Shown here: positions 55,918-64,000 of the stretch, piece after piece
How positions within the stretch are numbered: position 1 is the first letter of the stretch
Layout of the letters: each line of letters begins with the position of its first letter
DNA from: Brachycybe producta
Taxonomy: Eukaryota; Arthropoda; Diplopoda; Playtdesmida; Andrognathidae
Length of the DNA stretch: 64,000 nt
Direction of reading: 5' to 3'
NCBI GenBank assembly: GCA_036925085.1
Contig: JAUPFP010000015.1
Location: 2,007,001 to 2,071,000, forward strand
The notes under the pieces: model-generated
What the model saw: only the letters and a program-made list of their open reading frames with translations
Databases searched by the model: none
What the model was told of the DNA's origin: nothing
Program-made: the position numbers and the translations under genes

Positions 55918-56539
55918 ATGGGTGACACGAACAAAAATTATTTATCATTCAAGACAAATTTCGTATATTTCATTTTACTCTTATCTATTTGGTTGCCTTC
56001 GAAAGCAGTTGCAAATGATGAAAATGTCAATTATGGAGATTCCAATATTGTATCTCAACTGGTAACGTTTTACGAGCAACTCGGCGAACTCAGTTTGTTG
56101 TCTATTGTTTTAGACAGTGGCTTTATAATACCTGAGAACATAACGGCACAATGCAGGAATGACGTACACTACTTTTTCGAATCCCTCTTGTCGTCCCAAC
56201 ATGGTGGTCCCTATGCATTGTGGACATTGCGTGGCAAGTTCTATTGTCTTTGTGTTCAATTGTTGTACCTTTTAAGACAGCCATACTGTTACATATAAAT
56301 AAATAAATAAATAAATATATAATATAATAAAAACGTAGTATAAATTAATATAAAACATTTAATTATGCAATATTTTAGAAGTAACTTTAGATCTATCAGT
56401 AGCAGTAGTATTACTAGTAGCATCAGTAGTAGTAGTAGCAGTCGTAGTAATAGCTGCAGGGCTAGTAGTAGCAGTAGTAGCAGTAGCAGTAGTAGCACTA
56501 GTTTCTGTAGCAGTTGTAGTAGCAGTTGTAGTAGCAGCT

Positions 56540-56584
<45 letters not shown>

Positions 56585-59500
56585 ATAGTAGTAGTAGTAG
56601 TAATAGTAGTAGTAGTAGTAATAGTAGTAGTAGTAGTAATAGTAGTAGTAATAGTAGTAGTAGTAGTAATAGTAATAATAGTAATAGTAGTAGTAATAGT
56701 AGTAATAGTAGTAGTAGTAGTAGTAATAGTAGTAGTAGTAGTAGTAATAGTAGTAGTAGTAGTAGTAATAGTAGTAGTAGTAGTAATAGTAGTAGTAGTA
56801 ATAGTAGTAGTAGTAATAGTAGTAATAGTAGTAGTAGTAATAGTAGTAGTAGTAATAGTAGTAGTAGTAATAGTAGTAGTAGTAGCAGCAGCAGTAGCAG
56901 CAGTAGTAGTAGTAGCAGCAGCAGTAGTAGTAGCAGCAGCAGCAGTAGTAGCAGCAGCAGCAGTAGTAGCAGCAGTAGTAGTAGTAGTAGCAGCAGCAGT
57001 AGTAGTAGCAGCAGCAGCAGCAGCAGTAGTAGCAGCAGCAGCAGTAGTAGCAGCAGCGGTGGTAGTCGTGGTAGTAGTCGTGGTATTAGTAGTAATCGTA
57101 ATCGTATATCGTAGTAATGCATAAAGTGGAGGTGAACTCTTTTTAGGAGACATTAATAATAAAAATACTAAGTTTGTTAGAAACTAGAATAGTAAGTGAA
57201 TGTGCTTAAACTATCTAAATTAAGGTTTTTATCTTATAATTAATCACTATAAGGTTTTTTTTATATTGATATTTTTTAAAATAAGCTTTTTTTTATATTG
57301 ATATTTTTTAAAATAAGCTTTTTATATCAGTTAAAAAGTCTATTTTGAAATAAATCAACATGAAAATACTATTAAGTGATTCAGCTACCGTTCTAGTTTC
57401 TAACACACTTTCAATGTCTCCTTACGCTCGTATACACCTCGTTTCCACTGAACTTGATAATACTCACATCAAATGGTCCCGGTGGCTATGCACATTAAAA
57501 TGAGTACCTCCTTCAACCATCATTCGTTTCGTCTGTTTTATTATTCTTTTCTCGTAGCGATTACGAATCTAGAAAAATTCTGGAAGAACAGTCAGTCTCC
57601 GGCACCAAGTCTGGATCAGATCTAGTATTCAACAAACTCTTCAAGTCTAAGGTGGTTCCCCCGCCCAAACGAAGAGAAATTAGGCCGGAGTCCTGTAACA
57701 GAGGCTCTACACTGTTAGAGTACCTAATTTAAAAAAAAAAATTATATTAGGCTAATTATTTTCAAATTAGTTTCTTTGAAAATATGTTCCTTAATGCATT
57801 TTTAAATGCTTAAATGCATATTTTATGTTTACTTTTTTTTTCTTCTTCTCAATTTATTCTTGTTATAAAATTAGTATTAATTAATCCATACATAATGCTT
57901 TTTTTTTCTTCTCTTCAGGTATCGATGCCTTTGGTAAAATACCAGCAGGACTAATGGAGGGTGACATCAATTCACTGGGACGATATCACGAATGCATCGA
58001 TATTGAAATATTTAAAAATACCAGTAATAAAAATGCCAGTCCAGACTTTGTTGGAAAATATTGCATTGCTTTTATCGTCATAGTGGATGACCAAGGCAAA
58101 TCAGTAAGTTAAATTATTTAAATTAAAAAAAAAACTATTCAGCAAGCAACCATGAAAGCTTGTGGCAAAGGGACAAGAGGCCATGATGTGCAACACTGTT
58201 AATAACATATTCAACTTGTGGATCAGTTTTCTGCCAACATGCTACCTACATTTTTTTTGTCAAAAACATTGTTATCAGCATTTTGTTATCGACATAAACA
58301 GTAAAAAAAAAATGTTAATTAACATATTTGTTATTAACATTTTGCTACTAACAATGGGTTTTGTTATTTCTTCGTTGTAAATCTACCATTAAAATGTTTA
58401 AAAGTTCATTAAAAGTTCAAACAACGAGACTAGAATCAATTTAATTTATTTTACAGATATATCCAGCACATCCAAAATTAGGCATTTGTTTCCCATCAAC
58501 ATGTGATTATGAAGACATTACGAAAATAATAAATTACTGTAAGTAATGAACAATGAGCCTAAACTTTATATAATAATTAATTTGTAACTTGTATTTACAG
58601 TTACCGCAATGACGTCACTAAGATTTGTAGTAATGAATCAATATTGTCAAGTTAAAGAACCAGAACCTTGGAAAATATCTACAATGTTTGCAATGTAAAA
58701 CACACCTGAAAACACAATGAAAAAACCGTTTAACACAAATTTTAAACAGCCCGGACTGTTTTTTTTTTGTGTTAAAAAAATTATTTTGTGCTATTCTAAG
58801 AGACCTGAGTGATAATATATTTTGTGTTATCCAGTTTTTTATTTTTTCCGATTTTTCTTGTTAAACAGTCTTCGCTAAAATTGCCATTTTTTTTCTTTAC
58901 TTCAAACAGGTCCGTATTTTCCTTCTTATTTTGCCTGGTTTTTATCGGAACTCTGAAAGACATAGGAAACAATTGGCATGAGAAAATACCGAATGAAAAA
59001 TTAAAAGATAAAACCAAAACCAAAGCATTGTTCGGTAAATTGAATGTTAAAAGTTCTCTTAGAGATAGTAACTGATGGTTCATTCATACATGCAGAAAAA
59101 AAAATAGAAATATGTCTAATTTGAATAATTCTGTTCTGCTTATTTGACTGAAAGTTTGCAGAAAGAATGGTGAAAGTGTTTCTTGTTGATATGCGGAATT
59201 ACATGTTACAAGCCAATAGAAAAACATCCTTTTGACATATCATTCTTTTAGAGTTCCTCCTCTTAATCTTTATCTTCTCTTCAACAAATACAAAAATGTT
59301 CTTTAAAATATTTTCTTGCGTAATATGTGAGAACCCTTGAATGTGAAGGAAAGCAGAAAAAATTAGCTAAAACTTTATTCTGAATTTTTATTTCTAATGC
59401 TTTTTTTTTTGCAAAGCTGCTTTTTTTTTAAAAAAAATGCATGTGTGATCCAGGCCTTAAATTAAGTAACATTTATTTATGTTTGTAACATTTCAGGAAA

Positions 59501-62500
59501 AATGGAACCTTTCATTTTAGCCTTTTCTGCAAGACAAAACTTGAGTAAAATCTTAACTGTCAACGATAATGCCAACGAAATGAGCTGTTTGCACGGGTAC
59601 CGATTTCTGGCAACGACTTGGGTTATTGTCGTGCATATATTTGTTATGGGTGTTCAAGACTACCCATGGAGTATGTAAATTTACTATAAAAATATTATTT
59701 ATTATATATAATTTTTTTTCAAATTTTGAGATTTTTCAGAAAACTAAATAACCATTCAAAATGTTTAATATTAGGGAACAGTGGTCTCCAAACTTTTTTG
59801 ACTAAAAAAACGGAGCACACGCACCCCTTAAATAAATAACAGGTTACTTGACAGAGTTAAAGACGAGACTTTAACAAAGAACTCTATGGAAAGTTCATTG
59901 CATCGGGTTTATTTTGCTGTTTTCTCGTAAATTACTCGCACAATTATCAATAAAATTGAATAAACATCAATTAATTTGCATATCTTGCGCAACCTACTTT
60001 GGAGACCACTGATGTTGAATCTTGAATAGTAGATGAATATGAAAAATAAAATATTTTCCTGACGATATCTTTTTAAAATAAACATTTTATAATATAGGCC
60101 TAGCAGGCTAGTTGTCCCAATGTAACTTGGAACTTGTTAAGTCAGAGGCGTTGATAAAAAATTTAGGACTGTGTTATTTTGTCCGATAAAAAGGGTTTTT
60201 TTAAAAAAGATTTCTTGAGAACTTTTGTAGTTACCTCTTTTCCTGTCCTATTTCGGTCAACCTTCTGACGTCAAAAGCTGTAAGTTACAATGCTGCGACT
60301 ATACTGAAAATAATAATCTTCATCTTTTCACTTCACGTTGGTGCAAACTGCCAATAAAAGTTTATTTTAAAAGATATTGCCATAATTTTTTCATCAAACA
60401 TTTTTTTTAAAAAATAATAATAAAAACCTCAATTAACAAAGTATTAATTTTATGTTTAAATTATTGTGCTTATAATGTATTATTTTCTGATAGAAAACGC
60501 AGTAAGGGCAAGCCAAACAATTGGAAATAACTTTTTTACACAGGCAATAACATCGGCAGTTCTCAGTCCAGATTGTTTTTTCGTTATGGCGTAAGTGAAA
60601 TAGTACATTAATTACAATTTACAAATGAAATATGTTATTTTTAAAATTTGTTTTTGCATATATTATAGAGGATTACTGGTAACATACCATACCTTCGATC
60701 AAATGAAGAAATTTGGTGGAAAATTCAACTTACTAGTATTTTATCTACATCGTTATATTCGGTTAAGTTACACTTTAAATTTTTGTATTGATAGATTTTC
60801 TAAATTTCTTGTGATGTTTTATGAAAAGCTGATTTTCGTAACTCTTGATTATTTTGTTTTTCAGGAGCAAAATTAAGAGAAATTAGAAATTGTTTCGGAA
60901 ACTAGGGTATTATTAAGGGTATTTTCATGTTGATATCTTGGAAAGTAATTTTGCTAAAGACAACAATTAAAAAATATCGTCTGCTACGCGTCGCTTGCTT
61001 AACGTTGGGTTATTTTCAAACTGATATTAAGGCTTATTTTGAAGTATATCAACATGAAAATAACCTTAAGTCATTAAGTGATTGAGTTACCATTCTAGAT
61101 TCTAAAACACTTTCAGGTTTCTTTTTTTTCTTCTTCTGAAAGACAGAATAACAAAAGATTGAGGGATTTTTACACTTTTAACGAGAGAAATCTGTAAAAC
61201 AATCTAAATAACAGTGATTTCTCATTATGCTAACTATCAATGCTAATTAGGCTCACTCCAGCATATGCCGCAAATTTACTCTTCATAATTGGCATCTACA
61301 AACACGTTGGCGAAGGACCACTTTGGCCTTTTATATATGAGTCATCAGACAGGTGCAGCACATGCTGGTGGAAAAATCTACTCTACATTCAAAATCTTTG
61401 GGGATCATTTTATGATGCAAGTTTTAATTCATCAAATAAAAACGCATACATAAAGAGTCGTAACAAGCTAATAGTTACAGCTCTGCACACATGCTAGTAT
61501 TCTATAGACAATTGTATTGTATTTTCAGCAATGTTTTCTGCCATCCTGGTATCTTGCAATGGATTTTCAGATGTATTTGGTAGCTCCATTATTTATGATA
61601 CCTTTATACAGGTAAATTTATTTTCTAAATTAAAAAAAAAATGTGTATAATATTCGAGCCAATTATACAAGGCTGGAACCAAGGAAATGATAGAAATTCT
61701 TAGAATTTCTTACTTATGAGACTCTGTATTTGTGTTTGAACAGAAAACCCAAATTTGGATTGTTGCTGATAGGCACAGCATTTGTTATCAATATCATTGT
61801 ACCAGGAATCCTTATTTATATCTACGACATGGAATCTTACACGGGAAGAAATAGCAGGTAATGTAATTGTGGTAAGGTTTAAAAACCAAAAAAAAATCTA
61901 TAAACAATGGGGTTGTCCACATTGTCTATATAAATACAGAGCAGATAACATGGACCTTTGGACAAATATGATCTACAGCAAACCATGGAATAGAATGTCC
62001 ACGTATTTCATTGGGATGATTTTAGGTTATATTTTTCATACACGAGGACTCAAGATCAAAGTGCCAAAAGTACTTATAATATACTGTTGTTACACATTAT
62101 AAAAAAACAACAACAGGTGGTCGGTCTTAAGTGTGACATCGTTTTAATGTTTTGTTTCTCTCTTGTGGTTGCAGAAATTAGTGTGGCTCGGTTGGATTGC
62201 ATCCACTGTCATCATTTGTTCCATCGTGTTTGGTCCTTATAAGTACTTTTTAGGAAACCACATGACAAGGGCAGGGTATGCCTTTTATGGAGCACTGTCA
62301 CGACCTTTATGGGGTTTGAGTATGGCTTGGATCATATTTGCATGTGTCATTGGAAATGGTGGTAAGTTCTTTACTAATTAGAAAGTAGCCTGCATTTCAG
62401 AAGACTCTGAGAAGAGCAACATTTAAACTTTGTTAACCTCGTTTAAACTATAAAAAATTAACTGCAGTTACATAACCAAAGTTATGGTTAACTACATACA

Positions 62501-63713
62501 AGCTAGAAGTGATATTTTTGTGTGTTTCCACTTTTAGGACACTTTTAACTGTGGTTAAGTGATTTTGTGTCTTCACTAATGTGGTAAACTTAATATACAC
62601 TATGTCAATGCAGTTGAGTTAACTCCATTGTTGAGAAATTCAATCATGGTTAATGTAAACATATTTGTTTCCATTAGAAAATTAACTGTGGTTAATGTTT
62701 TTAACTGCAGCTGATTTGTGTAGTGGAAACGTGGTATAAGAAGAAATTGTGTTAGAAACTCAAAAGGTAACTGAATCACTTTATAGTATTTTTTTGTCGA
62801 AATCTTTCAAAATAAACTTTTTATAGACAAAAATTTAAAAAAACATCGTCTCCTTATAAGTTAAATTATTTTCTAACTGACATAAAAAATTTATTTAAAA
62901 AAACATGAAAATACTCTTAAGTGACTGAGTTACTCTGCTAGTTTCTAAAACACTTTCAAGTTTCTTTTAATTTTGTTCTAGAAAACAGAACAACCCCAGT
63001 TTGCGGGACGTTTGCACTTTAAAACCAGCTTAAGGGAAGAATCATACACGCTGAAAACTGTATTTTAAATGCGTTAAAAAGTGAAATTCAGTGAGATTTT
63101 TATTCAGCGTGTGATATTCTTCCCTAAGTTGCTTCTAAAAATTGTCGTATAATAAAAGTTTATATTAAAAAGGAAAATCTATTCTAGGTGTGGTAAATAG
63201 TTTCCTTTCATGGAAAGCATTTGTACCACTGAGTCGTCTCAGTTATTGCATTTATCTGGTCCACATCCTAGTTGTGCATTCTATGTTTTATTCACAGTAT
63301 GATGGCATGTATGCTACATGGTCTGCCTTGGTAAACAAAAAAATATACCTTCATATTTTTTTTTAAAAAAAGCATTTAAATAATAGTAAATTAATAACCT
63401 TTTAAAACTTCTTTTTTTTCTTCTTCTATAGATAAATACAACGATTTCCATGACTGTATTAGCAATGTTTTATGCATTAATTCTATCACTTCTTACTGAA
63501 GCTCCAATGATGCAAATTGAAAAAATGTTACTGGTTAAATATTTACCAAACAAAGAAAAAGAAAACAAGAAATCAAATAATTCCCTTTTGGTAGATTCGA
63601 AAGAGTCAGAAAAATATGAAAAACAAAGTGTAATATTAGCACAGAATGTAAATGACACAAATGGTTATTCAGTAAGTGCAACGGGGGGAAATGCACGACG
63701 TCGTTTTCAGTAG
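55918..63713 (+). CDS. NRF-6-like acyltransferase-3 membrane protein, 15 coding exons, 756 aa, complete
   Basis: Exons: 55918-56233, 57919-58103, 58457-58538, 58601-58694, 58910-59034, 59497-59670, 60494-60590, 60669-60761, 61251-61416, 61529-61611, 61744-61857, 61940-62069, 62175-62361, 63188-63330, 63432-63713. Phases agree across all joins and there is no internal stop. The ATG at 55918 has G at -3 and +4 and opens a signal peptide (about residues 1-31). The N-terminal NRF domain follows: C79, W102, DAFGK (108-112), C131, C154, the GICFPSTC motif (C178, C183) and C210. A membrane segment lies near 224-241. The acyltransferase-3 domain (about 295-690) shows CLHGYRF (298-304), R303 and H314 (the family R-x10-H pair), SPDCFF (350-355), RLTPAY (389-394), CWWKNLLY (427-434), SWYLAMD (450-456), YSKPWNR (522-528) and LSYCIYLVH (633-641). 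The tail is charged, probably cytoplasmic. Known for the family: C. elegans NRF-6 affects fluoxetine response and yolk/lipid uptake; the acyl substrate is unknown. The family is large, so orthology is not claimed. Confidence 0.92.
56399..57100. repeat. ~700-bp AGT/AAT/AGC trinucleotide array in NRF intron 1
   Basis: An imperfect trinucleotide array of AGT units with zoned variants: mixed AGT/AGC at the left edge, AGT interrupted by single AAT units in the middle (about 56530-56880), and AGT alternating with AGC on the right (about 56880-57055), ending in AGT/CGT mixes. Three frames stay open through it, giving poly-Ser/Asn, poly-Leu and poly-Thr readings; these are artefacts of the repeat, not genes. 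Confidence 0.95.
57168..57424. mobile_element. Inverted-repeat MITE, copy in NRF intron 1
   Basis: The left arm carries GTTAGAAACTAGAATAG and the right arm GTTCTAGTTTCTAACAC, with CATGAAAATACT further in. The same layout recurs at 60874-61136, 62738-62967 and 19480-19750. Inside this copy a segment of about 36 bp (…ATATTGATATTTTTTAAAA…) is duplicated in tandem at about 57256-57320. No coding capacity. Ends are approximate. Confidence 0.6.
60874..61136. mobile_element. Inverted-repeat MITE, copy in NRF intron 8
   Basis: Left arm reads AATTGTTTCGGAAACTAGG followed by a GTATTTTCATGTTGATAT block. Right arm reads ATCAACATGAAAATA, then TTCTAGATTCTAAAACAC and TTTCAGGTTTC. These are inverted versions of each other and match the copies in introns 1 and 13. 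Ends approximate. Confidence 0.6.
61417..61528 (+). other. Intron 9 of the NRF-like gene, GC-AG type
   Basis: The donor reads GAT|GCAAGT at 61417 and the acceptor TTTTCAG ends at 61528. Only this donor joins exon 9 in phase 0 to the exon that opens with codons for Q-C-F and runs into the conserved SWYLAMD motif. The nearby GT at 61421 would shift the frame and destroy that motif. GCAAGT is the usual sequence of GC donors. Confidence 0.8.
62430..62737. mobile_element. GTTAAC-rich foldback element in NRF intron 13
   Basis: Dense inverted GTTAAC/TTAACTGCAG/TGTGGTTAA words fill this part of intron 13. The right edge has GTAGTGGAAACGTGG and an internal GTGTTTCCACTTTTAGG. This is the pattern of a palindromic MITE made of one repeated short word. 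No ORF. Boundaries are approximate. Confidence 0.45.
62738..62967. mobile_element. Inverted-repeat MITE, copy in NRF intron 13
   Basis: Left arm AAGAAATTGTGTTAGAAACT and right arm AGTTTCTAAAACACTTTC are inverted copies, with ACATGAAAATACTCTTAAG inside the right arm. Same family as the intron 1 and intron 8 copies. It abuts the GTTAAC-type foldback at 62430-62737. Confidence 0.6.
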
Positions 63714-63756
63714 AAGAAAAACACGAAAATATAAAACAAATAACGACACTTGCTTT

Positions 63757-63834
63757 AATAAAAAAAAAAAAAATCCAAGCTGAACAAATGCAATCACTAT
63801 ATTGTAGCGACTATTATTATATTGTGAGAATAAA
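63757..63834 (+). terminator. Polyadenylation signals of the NRF-like gene
   Basis: Two AATAAA hexamers lie downstream of the stop at 63711-63713, at 63757-63762 and 63829-63834. Either could direct 3' end formation; both fit a short 3' UTR. The first is followed at once by an A run. No transcript evidence is available. Confidence 0.55.
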
Positions 63835-63861
63835 AAATATGAATTTATGAGTCATTAATAA

Positions 63862-64000
63862 GGCTAGGATTTTGTGTGCAATATCAAGCAAATGTTTCTC
63901 AATTTGTGACCCCAAGTGCTAACTGTGAAATAATAATCATCATCATAAAAACAACTGCAATTATGCTTTTTTTCCTAATCAAAACGGCTGGTTAGAAGCT
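63862..64000. mobile_element. Foldback MITE, left half, cut by the window edge
   Basis: Matches the left half of the element at 32966-33273: GCAATATCAAGCAAATGTT, then CTCAATTTGTGACC, AAGTGCTAACTGTGAAAT, and TCCTAATCAAAACGGCTGG. It starts about 150 bp downstream of the NRF-like stop codon, so it may lie in or just past the 3' UTR. Confidence 0.7.

Larger units (their letters stand above)
56234..57918 (+). other. Intron 1 of the NRF-like gene, GC-AG type
   Basis: The donor is best read as GCAAGT at 56234 and the acceptor as TTCTCTTCAG ending at 57918. This gives Gly106 at the split codon and places W102 six residues before D108, the spacing I expect for the NRF domain. The only alternative GT that keeps the frame (56231, GTGGCA) drops one residue and is a poor donor. 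The intron carries a TAAA-type tetranucleotide run at about 56296-56316, a ~700-bp AGT-type array, and one copy of a MITE found also in introns 8 and 13. Confidence 0.75.

Noticed and set aside
56289..57153. Three long open frames (poly-Leu, poly-Thr, poly-Ser/Asn; up to 277 codons)
   Set aside because: They are readings of the AGT/AAT/AGC array in NRF intron 1, not genes.

Overview
The window is AT-rich animal nuclear DNA. It shows spliced exons, tRNA-headed SINEs, many short foldback elements and microsatellites, and no operons or bacterial-style genes. Frequent AGGCCT-type palindromes and the dense MITE load suggest an invertebrate, perhaps a marine deuterostome such as a tunicate. That placement is an inference; nothing here fixes the species.

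The one gene I can reconstruct completely is on the + strand at 55918-63713. It has fifteen coding exons whose reading phases all agree, giving 756 codons with no internal stop. The product is a nose-resistant-to-fluoxetine (NRF-6)-like membrane protein: signal peptide, six-cysteine N-terminal NRF domain, and a multi-pass acyltransferase-3 domain with an R-x10-H pair. Two of its fourteen introns (1 and 9) are best read as GC-AG introns.

On the - strand, 44-53 kb holds several splice-bounded open exons (52697-52825, 47982-48144, about 44448-44503, 44255-44308). They look like parts of one long-intron gene whose GC-box/CCAAT/CRE-like promoter may lie near 53.0 kb. I do not recognise the protein. 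A weaker candidate exon lies at 14599-14655. A coding-like stretch interrupted by a stop lies at 28.3-28.6 kb on the + strand.

Most of the remaining sequence is non-coding and full of mobile-element debris: (1) MITEs with 9-10 bp target duplications at 4.9, 8.7, 41.7 and 55.3 kb; (2) a 780-bp foldback with ~390-bp arms at 4.1 kb and a truncated relative at 50.3 kb; (3) a ~1.9-kb element with ~105-135-bp terminal inverted repeats at 15.85-17.77 kb carrying a nested MITE; (4) foldback elements built from a repeated short word (2.9, 12.0, 30.2, 47.6, 54.5, 62.4 kb); (5) paired copies of other families at 10.3/45.1, 33.0/63.9, 1.0/25.9 and 41.4/48.2 kb; (6) two tRNA-derived SINE copies at 35.9-36.2 and 51.6-51.8 kb; (7) a dispersed repeat at 23.4 kb whose second copy at 42.4 kb has grown a 24-bp minisatellite; (8) a MITE family present in introns 1, 8 and 13 of the NRF gene and at 19.5 kb. 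Large simple repeats include (TA)n at 7.9 and 47.4 kb and a ~700-bp AGT/AAT/AGC array inside NRF intron 1.
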